A model generated the notes under the pieces. It saw only the letters and a list, made by a program, of their open reading frames with translations. It was not told the origin of the DNA and did no database searches. Position numbers and translations under genes: made by a program. A stretch of 7,760 nucleotides of DNA from the NCBI GenBank assembly GCA_028701715.1, contig JAQVQF010000115.1, positions 1 to 7,760 on the forward strand, read 5' to 3'. This document shows positions 1 to 6,323 of the stretch, piece by piece. Position 1 is the first letter of the stretch. Every line of letters begins with the position of its first letter. The DNA comes from Eubacteriales bacterium (lineage in GTDB: Bacteria; Bacillota; Clostridia; Oscillospirales; CAG-382).

Positions 1-27
1 TTCATTAAAAAGTCCTAGTTGCATCAT
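1..27 (-). CDS. 5' end of an unidentified gene leaving the window
   Basis: Only nine codons are visible, read leftward from an ATG at 27-25 (MMQLGLFNE), so no function can be given. The start is supported by an AGGAG ribosome binding site at 41-37 on the minus strand, nine bases upstream, and by an extended -10 promoter a little further up. A second ATG directly follows the first (24-22), but its spacing of 12 bases is less usual, so the first is preferred. The gene diverges from the discoidin-domain surface protein. It could be a chance combination of ATG and Shine-Dalgarno, but promoter, ribosome site and start are all correctly placed. Confidence 0.6.
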
Positions 28-58
28 TTGGTTTATCTCCTGTTACTTTGATGCTTCT

Positions 59-67
59 ATTATATCA
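59..67 (-). promoter_or_regulatory. Extended -10 promoter for the left-edge gene
   Basis: On the minus strand the sequence reads TGATATAAT: a perfect TATAAT (64-59) preceded by the TGn extension (67-65). No good -35 lies at the usual distance (ATACCA at 87-82 matches only half the consensus), which is tolerated in extended -10 promoters. Transcription would start near 52, leaving a leader of about 25 bases that holds the AGGAG site at 41-37. Confidence 0.55.
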
Positions 68-155
68 AATATGTTTGAACATGGTATTACAAATCGAAAT
101 TTAATGGGAGTTTTTAGAGGTTACCTTTAATACCTGAAAGCGAAATTATGTTAAA

Positions 156-201
156 AAATATATTAATATTTCTTGACAAAATTATTATCCCAATATATAA
201 T
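156..201 (+). promoter_or_regulatory. Consensus sigma-A promoter with AT-rich upstream element
   Basis: TTGACA at 173-178 and TATAAT at 196-201 are both perfect matches, separated by the optimal 17 bases. The sequence just upstream (156-171) is an AT-only palindrome, AAATAT-ATTA-ATATTT, which could act as an UP element. This should be a strong housekeeping promoter. It drives the discoidin-domain surface protein from a start near 208, with a leader of about 60 bases. Nothing else recognisable was seen between this element and the left-edge gene's promoter. Confidence 0.85.
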
Positions 202-216
202 TAAATCGATTCTAAC

Positions 217-236
217 ATAAACCATTTACGGTTTAT
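217..236 (+). promoter_or_regulatory. Inverted repeat in the leader of the surface protein mRNA
   Basis: ATAAACC (217-223) and GGTTTAT (230-236) form a perfect 7-bp inverted repeat around a six-base loop. It begins about ten bases after the predicted transcription start and ends about 18 bases before the ribosome binding site. It could be an operator or a 5' stem-loop that stabilises the message; the sequence alone cannot decide. Confidence 0.4.
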
Positions 237-254
237 ATGATTTTTATACATATG

Positions 255-260
255 AAAGGA
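255..260 (+). promoter_or_regulatory. Ribosome binding site of the discoidin protein gene
   Basis: AAAGGA lies eight bases before the ATG at 269. The nearby ATG at 252 is out of frame and overlaps this site, so 269 is the start. Confidence 0.75.
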
Positions 261-268
261 AAAGAGAC

Positions 269-1642
269 ATGAAAAAGTTTTTATCGATTATTCTTACGGT
301 TTTTGTTGCGGCGGGTCTTGTTTCTGCATTTGCGTTTACGGCATCGGCAAGCAGTTTGGTTTCGGTGACGGATACCTGCGATTATACTATTACCACCGTA
401 AACGTGGGGCTTTCCCATTACCGCGACGCGCAAGGCGAGGAAAAGCTGTTTGACGGCGTCATCCCGACTACGGAAGAGCTTAACGAAGCGGTTCAGCAGG
501 CTATAGATAACGGAGCCGATACATCTCTTCAGGGTTGGTTCCAGTGGCAAGGCTGGATAGGCATCCACAGCACGGGAGCGGATTCCTACAAAACCAACAG
601 TGCGGTTGACGTAAACTTCAAATTCGATGAAGCGGTTGACCTTAAAAAGCTTGTTGTTCATTGCGCCGCCATGGAAAAGGGCAATGTATGGATTCCTTCT
701 AACTATCAAGTATTCACAAGCGAAGACGGTATAACATGGTCGGCCGAGCCTGTTATCACACAGGAAACCGAATATAACGGCGGAGTTGCGATTAATAACG
801 TAAACGCTTTTGACGACACCATCATAATACTCGACGAAGCGGTGAACACCAAGTACTTTAAGCTCGTCGCCAACGGTGTGGGCTGCTGGTGGTTCTGTTC
901 GGAAATCGAAATTTTCGCAGAGGATACCTCCATAATAATTGTTGACGAATCCTCCGAGGAAAGCAGCGCGGAAGCCTCCGTTGAATCGTCCGTTGAATCG
1001 TCCGTTGAATCCTCCGCCGAACCCGTTGAGGAGGTTAACGATAATCTGGCATATGGCAAGACCTACACGGTTACCGAAACCACACCGCGTGATGACGTTC
1101 GCGATGACAACGGCACCAAGCTTACGGACGGAGTAAAAGCACGCGACAACGGTGGCGGAGCCAATATTGCCGGTATTTTAAGCAAGAATTTTGAAATCGT
1201 AATAGACCTCGGTGAAATTTCCGGAATATCCGGTTTTAGCGCGGACGCCTTAGGTTATGAACCATGGGGGATTGCCAGCCCGACCTTTTTCACAGTGGAA
1301 TTCCTTTATTCGTCGGACGGAGCGGATTATACCTCTGCCGGAACGGTTGCGGGCACCGACCTTATTCCCGTATATGGTTCGGAAGGAAACTGGGTCGCTT
1401 ATGAATTTACCAAAGACATCGAATGCGAAGCGAGATACGTAAAGGTTATATACACTATACCGGAAGATAAAAACGGACATCTCTGGATTTCCGAAATAGA
1501 AGTATTTTCCGCCGAAGCGCCTGAGGAATCCTCCGAGGAAACCAGTCAAAGCACCCCGGATACGGGCGACACCGGTCTTATAGCTCTTTCCGTATTGTCA
1601 TTAATAGCTCTCGCAGGAGCAGCTGTTATAAAAAGAAGATAA
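269..1642 (+). CDS. Secreted wall-anchored protein with two discoidin (F5/8 type C-like) domains
   Basis: A 457-residue exported surface protein. Residues 1-28 are a signal peptide (KK, hydrophobic core, ASA cleavage site). Two domains of discoidin/F5/8C-like (galactose-binding-like beta-sandwich) type follow, at about 35-217 and 256-415. Each opens with an L-x-DGV motif (KLFDGV 59-64; KLTDGV 284-289) and closes with the family's ending (Y-F-K-L...SEIEIF 196-216; R-Y-V-K-V...SEIEVF 389-413). They are joined by a Ser/Glu linker with ESSV repeats (225-255). A second short linker leads to TPDTGD (429-434), a hydrophobic stretch (437-453) and KRR: a sortase-type sorting signal with T in place of the first L. 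Such domains usually bind carbohydrate or other surface ligands. No catalytic domain is present, so a binding or adhesion role is inferred and the ligand is unknown. The gene appears monocistronic, with its own promoter and terminator. Confidence 0.85.
   Translation: MKKFLSIILTVFVAAGLVSAFAFTASASSLVSVTDTCDYTITTVNVGLSHYRDAQGEEKLFDGVIPTTEELNEAVQQAIDNGADTSLQGWFQWQGWIGIHSTGADSYKTNSAVDVNFKFDEAVDLKKLVVHCAAMEKGNVWIPSNYQVFTSEDGITWSAEPVITQETEYNGGVAINNVNAFDDTIIILDEAVNTKYFKLVANGVGCWWFCSEIEIFAEDTSIIIVDESSEESSAEASVESSVESSVESSAEPVEEVNDNLAYGKTYTVTETTPRDDVRDDNGTKLTDGVKARDNGGGANIAGILSKNFEIVIDLGEISGISGFSADALGYEPWGIASPTFFTVEFLYSSDGADYTSAGTVAGTDLIPVYGSEGNWVAYEFTKDIECEARYVKVIYTIPEDKNGHLWISEIEVFSAEAPEESSEETSQSTPDTGDTGLIALSVLSLIALAGAAVIKRR
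977..1012 (+). repeat. Three 12-bp tandem repeats in the discoidin protein linker
   Basis: The unit TCCGTTGAATCG occurs three times head to tail (977-988, 989-1000, 1001-1012), the last differing at its final base, followed by a more diverged unit (1013-1024). The period is four codons, so copy-number change keeps the frame. It encodes the ESSV repeats between the two binding domains. Confidence 0.85.
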
Positions 1643-1665
1643 GCATTATAGGAATTGATACAACA

Positions 1666-1700
1666 AAACCGCTTCGGTTAGCCGGAGCGGTTTGATTTTT
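1666..1700. terminator. Bidirectional intrinsic terminator between convergent genes
   Basis: AAACCGCTTCGG (1666-1677) pairs with CCGGAGCGGTTT (1682-1693): a 12-bp stem with one G-U pair and a TTAG loop. On the plus strand it is followed by GA and TTTTT (1696-1700), ending the surface protein transcript. On the minus strand the hairpin is followed by TGTTG, a weaker U-tract, so it may also end the yfhO-like transcript, whose stop codon lies about 25 bases before it. Confidence 0.85.
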
Positions 1701-1720
1701 GTTGCTTGGAATTCAATCGC

Positions 1721-4414
1721 TTATGAGGTTCCGTCGGATTCATAATTAAAGAGCGGCTTGTAGTTTTCTTCGGCTTTATTCGCTTCGGATTTATATCCCT
1801 CGTTATATGAGGGACATTCGATTTCGACATAATCCTCTTTGAAGAACTTGTAGTCGGGTCTTAATTTCTTTTTTCTGACAATTATCATATAAAGCGTGAA
1901 TATTACTATTCCGCCGGAGGTGGCGATAATACCCGCTTTTAATCCCGGTGTGGAATAATTAAATTTTATCACATAATGTCCGTCCTCGGCTCCGCTGCAT
2001 TCCACCGCCATAAAGCCGTAGGTTACCTTATGAACTTCCACTTCCTTACCGTTCACGGTGGCGGTCCAGCCTCCGCTGAAAAAATTCCAACCCTCCTCGT
2101 AAGGCACGGTGAACATTACCAAGTTATCCTTTTCCATTGTGATTTCTGCGGTAAAGGAATAGCTGTCGTAAACAAAGGTGTCGCAGGTGCAGAGCCGACG
2201 TTCGTTCACTGATTTAATATAGGTTTCGTTGTTTGCGAGTTCGCATTTAACCTGTGTGGAATTCGGTTCTTCAGATTTAACCGCCTCCGTCATAAACTGA
2301 GCGTAGTATTCCGCTTCGTCGTCCGGAACCACAAGATACTTGCATAACAATGTATGCCGTAAGCTTTTGCTCACTTTCTCAAATTGACTTTCGGTCATAA
2401 AATATTCATAATAGAAGCCCGGACTTATATAGTAATTGTTTTCGAAAATATCATAATTGTTCTGTGTGTCGTAGTAATCGAATGAAAGCCCGTCATAGGC
2501 ATAAATATAATCTTTATATCTGAAATCCGTGTTATCGGCGGAAGTGACATGCTTGTAAGCAGAGGACGAACGTATAAAGGAATATTTAACGGAAAGGAAG
2601 CCGAGAAGTCCGTATTTGGCATAATCGGCACGGCTTGCCACGTTTCTTGTGACCCCTATATTTTCGTAAAAATCCATTATGGAAGGCGGAACCACAGTGT
2701 GGAAGCATTCCACTGACGGGATTTCCCATGATATTCCCAGATTGTCATGTACGCTCGTATAGGTTACTTCCGATTTTGTTTCTTTTCCGTCCGAGCTGAC
2801 TTTTATAACCGAAAGCTTGTCCGCTCTGAAGAAATCAATTCTGTAAAAATCGTCGTCGTCTATATTAATTTCGCCTTCAACCGATTCCTTGACAATTCTC
2901 GCCGTATCTCCCGAATGCTCAAGACCGCAGTAAATATGCACCACTCCGTAGACAACTATGGTCACACAGACAAAAACAAGTACAATATTTGCGAAATACT
3001 TTGTTTTCCGATATCGCTTTATTACAAAAAACAGTCCCGCCATACATGCCAGCGCTATCGCCACGGAAATCCAGAGACGGGCGGAAAAGGGTTCGCCTCC
3101 GAGCGCATAGGTAAGATTGCTTTTTTCTGTATTATTATACCATCTCAGCCCGCAGTAGGTGGTTATTATTACGATTGCCGCGGTGTTGACTATGATTCCG
3201 AAATTCCATTTTATACGGTCGTCCTCAAGAGCGATAATCGTGGCAATTATTGCGACAAGTACGAGCATGTATATCCATCTTGCATAATAATTGGAATTGA
3301 AATTATAGAATGCCGAGTTTAATATCGGTACCAGGGAAAAGCCCATAAGCACGATTATCAGCCAGCCTATTGTGGATCTTAACCTTGTTTTAATGTAAGC
3401 AAAGACACCCGCAAGGCCGAATACAGGCAGCCACGCCGCGTTGGAAGACCATCTTGTGGTATGACCGTAAAAGAAATTAACACGCGAGGGTATATCGGGC
3501 GGGAAGAAATATGACTGGAGAATATGCCCGTATCTTTCTATATAGGTCTCATTATTTTTAAGATAAATCAACATGCTTTTTGTGTCGCTAAATGAATAAT
3601 TAAGCCGGAAGTTGCCCATGACACCAAGACAAGCGGGAATAAACATTATTGCGCCCAGTGCGACGCCGAGTACCGATTCAAAAGCGAGCAAGAGAAATTT
3701 TTTCAAAGTTATACGGTAGGATTTTTGCAGGCAGCGCATGAAAAAATAAATCAGACAGAATACAACCTGACCGTAGAACATGAAGTAATTGCACATGCAG
3801 TTTAAAGCGACGGCTATGGCAAACACACCCTTGCGGTTGTTTTGCACCAGCTCTTCCATCCCTATAAGCATCAACGGGAAAAGCGCCACAACCTCCTGGA
3901 ACTGGTTAAAAAACACATTGTATATTTGGAAACCGCAAAACGAATATAGCAGCGCGCCTATAACCGCGTAGTTTTTATTTTTAACAAAGCGTTTGAAGAA
4001 CGCATAGGCAATAACCGCCGCGGCGACATATTTAATAACAAACATCGGTCCCATGAGATACGGTGTCCAGGAGGAAGGAAAAAGACACAGCATCCAGAAA
4101 AACGGGGAACCGAGCATATAATAGGAATAGCTTCCCATAAAATTGCTGCCGAGATCGGTGTTCCAGTCCCAGCCGAAATTTCCGTTATGCACCATCTCCA
4201 CGCAATGGCGGTAAAAGGGCACCTGCTGAACGTTATAATCGCCGTAATAAAGGAAAATGAAGCGCTTTGAATTTACAAATAACTCTCTGAACATAAAAGG
4301 AAATATAATAAGCGTTCCGAGCACCAGCGAAATAAACGCAACCTGCTTGTAGTAGTAAAACGGGTCGTTTAACAGTTCGAGTTCTTCTCTATGCATTTTT
4401 TTAAAAATATTCAT
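1721..4414 (-). CDS. YfhO-family polytopic membrane protein
   Basis: An 897-residue membrane protein matching the YfhO family. About twelve or thirteen hydrophobic segments lie between residues 25 and 494. The first outside loop carries GDYNVQQ (58-64) and WDWNTDLGSNF (82-92), the acidic, aromatic region typical of the family and of GT-C-fold transferases. A large extracytoplasmic domain (about 495-825) ends in the characteristic PYEEGW (771-776), TVNGKEVEV (786-794) and NYSTPGLKAG (819-828) block before a last membrane segment (826-846). Some Firmicute YfhO proteins take part in lipoteichoic-acid glycosylation with a CsbB-type glycosyltransferase. No such partner is seen here, so a cell-surface glycosylation role is inference. 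The tail after the last helix (848-897) is about 50 residues, charged and tyrosine-rich. The start is fixed by an in-frame TAA just upstream (4420-4418). Confidence 0.88.
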   Translation of the reverse strand: MNIFKKMHREELELLNDPFYYYKQVAFISLVLGTLIIFPFMFRELFVNSKRFIFLYYGDYNVQQVPFYRHCVEMVHNGNFGWDWNTDLGSNFMGSYSYYMLGSPFFWMLCLFPSSWTPYLMGPMFVIKYVAAAVIAYAFFKRFVKNKNYAVIGALLYSFCGFQIYNVFFNQFQEVVALFPLMLIGMEELVQNNRKGVFAIAVALNCMCNYFMFYGQVVFCLIYFFMRCLQKSYRITLKKFLLLAFESVLGVALGAIMFIPACLGVMGNFRLNYSFSDTKSMLIYLKNNETYIERYGHILQSYFFPPDIPSRVNFFYGHTTRWSSNAAWLPVFGLAGVFAYIKTRLRSTIGWLIIVLMGFSLVPILNSAFYNFNSNYYARWIYMLVLVAIIATIIALEDDRIKWNFGIIVNTAAIVIITTYCGLRWYNNTEKSNLTYALGGEPFSARLWISVAIALACMAGLFFVIKRYRKTKYFANIVLVFVCVTIVVYGVVHIYCGLEHSGDTARIVKESVEGEINIDDDDFYRIDFFRADKLSVIKVSSDGKETKSEVTYTSVHDNLGISWEIPSVECFHTVVPPSIMDFYENIGVTRNVASRADYAKYGLLGFLSVKYSFIRSSSAYKHVTSADNTDFRYKDYIYAYDGLSFDYYDTQNNYDIFENNYYISPGFYYEYFMTESQFEKVSKSLRHTLLCKYLVVPDDEAEYYAQFMTEAVKSEEPNSTQVKCELANNETYIKSVNERRLCTCDTFVYDSYSFTAEITMEKDNLVMFTVPYEEGWNFFSGGWTATVNGKEVEVHKVTYGFMAVECSGAEDGHYVIKFNYSTPGLKAGIIATSGGIVIFTLYMIIVRKKKLRPDYKFFKEDYVEIECPSYNEGYKSEANKAEENYKPLFNYESDGTS

Positions 4415-4428
4415 TTTTTAGCTTATGA

Positions 4429-4437
4429 CCTTCCTTT
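4429..4437 (-). promoter_or_regulatory. Ribosome binding site of the yfhO-like gene
   Basis: AAAGGAAGG on the minus strand is the only Shine-Dalgarno-like sequence before the ATG at 4414. Its spacing of 14 bases is longer than usual and may limit translation. An in-frame stop between site and ATG excludes an earlier start. Confidence 0.6.
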
Positions 4438-4494
4438 CGCAGATATACCCTACGATTAAAAGCAATCTTTCAAACAGCAAACAGCAAACGGTAA

Positions 4495-4506
4495 CAATAT
4501 ATATTG
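4495..4506. promoter_or_regulatory. Perfect 12-bp palindrome in the yfhO-like leader
   Basis: CAATATATATTG is a perfect palindrome about 20-30 bases downstream of the predicted yfhO-like transcription start, where a bound repressor could block transcription. Its low complexity makes a chance origin possible. Nearby, 4472-4485 holds two tandem copies of AAACAGC, with no clear role. Confidence 0.3.
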
Positions 4507-4530
4507 GACATCCACAATTGGAATAACCCT

Positions 4531-4559
4531 ATAATAACGCGAAAATGATTTTTTGTCAA
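4531..4559 (-). promoter_or_regulatory. Sigma-A promoter of the yfhO-like gene
   Basis: On the minus strand, TTGACA (4559-4554) is followed after 17 bases by TATTAT (4536-4531), one mismatch from consensus. Transcription would start near 4524, giving a leader of about 110 bases. The 11-bp phased repeats lie directly upstream of this -35 box, so whatever binds them could act on both divergent genes. Confidence 0.75.
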
Positions 4560-4563
4560 TAAA

Positions 4564-4603
4564 AACTGTAATTTAACTGTTGCAAAACCGTTTTAATAAT
4601 GTT
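4564..4603 (+). promoter_or_regulatory. Phased 11-bp direct repeats, probable activator site
   Basis: AACTGTA (4564-4570), AACTGTT (4575-4581) and AACCGTT (4586-4592) start exactly 11 bases apart. A weaker fourth unit, TAATGTT (4597-4603), keeps the same phase. Repeats at about one helical turn are typical of sites bound in tandem by OmpR/PhoB-type response regulators. The third unit sits where the -35 box of the lipoprotein promoter should be, and that promoter has no good -35, which fits an activator-dependent promoter. The regulator cannot be named. Confidence 0.5.
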
Positions 4604-4622
4604 AATCTATATAATAGATTAA
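4602..4622 (+). promoter_or_regulatory. -10 box of the lipoprotein gene inside a perfect dyad
   Basis: TATAAT at 4610-4615 is a perfect -10 box for the downstream lipoprotein gene. It lies at the centre of TTAATCTA-TATAA-TAGATTAA (4602-4609 and 4615-4622), a perfect 8-bp inverted repeat. The expected -35 position (4587-4592) reads ACCGTT and does not match consensus. A dyad centred on the -10 is a classic repressor position, though AT-rich dyads arise easily by chance. Transcription is expected to start near 4622. Confidence 0.5.
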
Positions 4623-4653
4623 TATAACTATACCCGAAACAAGTGTAGTTATA
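4623..4653 (+). promoter_or_regulatory. Stem-loop at the predicted 5' end of the lipoprotein mRNA
   Basis: TATAACTATAC (4623-4633) pairs with GTGTAGTTATA (4643-4653): 11 bp including one G-U pair, with a nine-base loop. It begins about where transcription should start, so the message would carry a 5'-terminal hairpin. Such hairpins can protect mRNA from 5'-end-dependent decay. No U-tract follows, so it is not a terminator, and no known riboswitch is recognised. Confidence 0.5.
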
Positions 4654-4677
4654 ACAATTTTTGCATTTATGTCTTTC

Positions 4678-4690
4678 GGAAAGGAATAGG
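4678..4690 (+). promoter_or_regulatory. Ribosome binding site of the lipoprotein gene
   Basis: GGAAAGGAATAGG contains AAAGGA (4680-4685), 12 bases before the ATG at 4698. The ATG at 4669 is out of frame, so 4698 is the start. Confidence 0.7.
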
Positions 4691-4697
4691 TTTAACA

Positions 4698-6269
4698 ATG
4701 AAAAAACAGATTACAGCGTTTCTTATTATGTTTTGCCTTGTCATCACATTTATCGCATGTTCCGAAAAAGGAAATGATAACGAAAGCTCGGCGCAATCCG
4801 CGAATCAAGCTTCCGGTGAGAGTGCGGAATCGTCCGGGACAACGTCCGGGACAACGTCCGGGACAACGTCCGGGACAACGTCCGCGGAGGAATCCGAATA
4901 TACATTGCTTGATAAACGCTTCAACGAAACCGTTACAATATTCGGCAAAAAGGACGGAGCACATAGCTATTCCCGCCAGCAATGGGAATATGACGATGAG
5001 ACCAAGGGTGATGCCATTAACGACGCGGTCAACGAGAGAAACATCTGGCTTTACGACAACTACGGAATAACGGTAAAATATATAGCCAACGGTCCGGACG
5101 ATTATTTTATCGACAAATCGGTCATCAATATGGTTCTGGGCAATACCGGCGCTTATGATATAGTATGCGACGGATTGACCACGATGGCGTCGCTTGCGGT
5201 TGGCGACTATCTGTATCCCCTCAACAACATTTCGGAATACCTCGATCTTAACTGTTCGTGGTGGGACCAGCGTGTTACCGAAACGCTTTCCATATGCGGG
5301 GAGGTTTATTACGCGGCGGGCGATATCCTTATCACGGACGACGAATATACCTATTGTATGCTTTACAGCAAGGATTTAATGGAGACCAACTTAATATCCG
5401 CGGATTATGGCGGGCGCAGTATGTATGATATCGTAAATGACGGCGACTGGACATACGACACGCTTTTCGCCATGGCGAAGAAATGCGCCGCCATCACCAC
5501 GGGGGGCTCCGCTATGACTCTTGACGACACCTGGGGCTATGTGGGTGATATAGGCTGCCTTCAGATAATGATGGCAGGCGGAGGCTATATTATGGCGCAG
5601 AAGGACGGGAACGATATTCCGAGCCTGAATGTGGCAAGCGAAACCGCCGTAAACCTGTTTTCCAAGCTCACGGATTACATGAACGACGCGAGCTATTGCA
5701 AATTTATGGAAAGGTTCGGCGTGGACGGATATTACGGAGTCGCGGAGAATATGTTTTCAGACGGGAAAATCGCTTTTTATAACGTCAAGCTTTCCTCGCT
5801 GACAACGATACTAAAAAACACAGAAAGCAATACGATCATAGGCGTGCTGCCCATTCCCAAGGCTTCGACAAATCAGGATTATTATTACAATGCGGCGGCT
5901 CCGCTCCATTTTTCCTGTGTGGGAATTCCCGTATCGGTTTCGGAAGAAAAGCTGGACGCGGTCTGCGTCACGCTTGAAGCTTTGGGATATCTGGGTCAGC
6001 AAAGCCTTACCAAAGCATATATAGAAACCACGCTGAAGATAAAGCGTGCCGACCAGTCGCAAGATTCGGATATGATAGACCTTATATTAAAAACAAGGTG
6101 CTTTGACCTTGCCCTTGCCTATAACTGGGGAGGACTTAATTCCTTCTTCAATCAATTTGCCGGGTCTTCCAACACCGCGTTCGTATCAACCTGGGACTCC
6201 GTTTCTTCGAAAGCTCAAACCGACATGGAAGCGACGATAAACTTCTTTATTGGTAAAAGCGGAAATTAA
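4698..6269 (+). CDS. Extracellular solute-binding lipoprotein
   Basis: A 523-residue lipoprotein resembling the extracellular solute-binding proteins abundant in gut Clostridia. The signal peptide ends at FIAC, so Cys21 should be lipidated; Phe at -3 of the lipobox is unusual but tolerable. A flexible linker follows (22-65) with four GTTS repeats (47-62). The binding-protein body shows family landmarks: GDAINDAVNERN (104-115), SWWDQR (187-192), an ICGEVYYAAGDI segment (199-210), DGDWTYD (248-254) and VLPIPK (383-388). Such proteins normally hand sugars or other small ligands to an ABC permease. None is seen beside this gene, which is bounded by its own promoter region and terminator, so it is an orphan here and may use a remote permease or act as a sensor. 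The ligand is unknown. It diverges from the yfhO-like gene and may share control with it. Confidence 0.8.
   Translation: MKKQITAFLIMFCLVITFIACSEKGNDNESSAQSANQASGESAESSGTTSGTTSGTTSGTTSAEESEYTLLDKRFNETVTIFGKKDGAHSYSRQQWEYDDETKGDAINDAVNERNIWLYDNYGITVKYIANGPDDYFIDKSVINMVLGNTGAYDIVCDGLTTMASLAVGDYLYPLNNISEYLDLNCSWWDQRVTETLSICGEVYYAAGDILITDDEYTYCMLYSKDLMETNLISADYGGRSMYDIVNDGDWTYDTLFAMAKKCAAITTGGSAMTLDDTWGYVGDIGCLQIMMAGGGYIMAQKDGNDIPSLNVASETAVNLFSKLTDYMNDASYCKFMERFGVDGYYGVAENMFSDGKIAFYNVKLSSLTTILKNTESNTIIGVLPIPKASTNQDYYYNAAAPLHFSCVGIPVSVSEEKLDAVCVTLEALGYLGQQSLTKAYIETTLKIKRADQSQDSDMIDLILKTRCFDLALAYNWGGLNSFFNQFAGSSNTAFVSTWDSVSSKAQTDMEATINFFIGKSGN
4831..4884 (+). repeat. Four and a half perfect 12-bp tandem repeats in the lipoprotein linker
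   Basis: CGTCCGGGACAA is repeated four times without a mismatch (4831-4842, 4843-4854, 4855-4866, 4867-4878), followed by the half unit CGTCCG (4879-4884). It encodes the GTTS repeats between the lipid anchor and the binding domain. Identity even at synonymous positions points to recent slippage or expansion. Confidence 0.92.
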
Positions 6270-6282
6270 AACTGTCAATATA

Positions 6283-6320
6283 AAAATCCCGGAACTTTTT
6301 CCGGGATTTTATATTATTTT
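6283..6320. terminator. Bidirectional intrinsic terminator between lipoprotein and GNAT genes
   Basis: AAAATCCCGGAA (6283-6294) pairs perfectly with TTCCGGGATTTT (6299-6310) around a CTTT loop. Both flanks supply U-tracts: TTTTATATTATTTT on the plus strand and TTTTTATA on the minus strand. It lies between two converging stop codons, 6269 and 6324, and should end transcripts from both sides. Confidence 0.9.
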
Positions 6321-6323
6321 CTT

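Noticed and set aside
83..134. GGTATTA (83-89) and TAATACC (128-134) as a paired inverted repeat
   Set aside because: Only seven bases long with 38 bases between the arms in AT-rich DNA, so easily a coincidence.
706..1059. Minus-strand Ser/Asp-rich open frame over the discoidin gene
   Set aside because: It is a shadow of the ESSV-coding repeats, with no start signals of its own.
2747..3322. Plus-strand open frame of 191 codons inside the yfhO-like gene
   Set aside because: It is antisense to a well-supported membrane protein gene, has no good ribosome site or promoter, and its peptide resembles no family I recognise.
4580..4585. TTGCAA as a -35 box for the lipoprotein promoter
   Set aside because: It is 24 bases from the TATAAT at 4610, far beyond a workable spacing, and no decent -10 lies 16-18 bases from it.
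4831..4884. Possible CRISPR-like array
   Set aside because: The units are 12 bp, directly abutting with no spacers, and in frame within a protein linker.
4692..5070. Alternative frames with Pro/Arg/Gly repeats on both strands over the lipoprotein start
   Set aside because: They are other-frame readings of the 12-bp repeats. The lipoprotein frame has a signal peptide, lipobox and family motifs.
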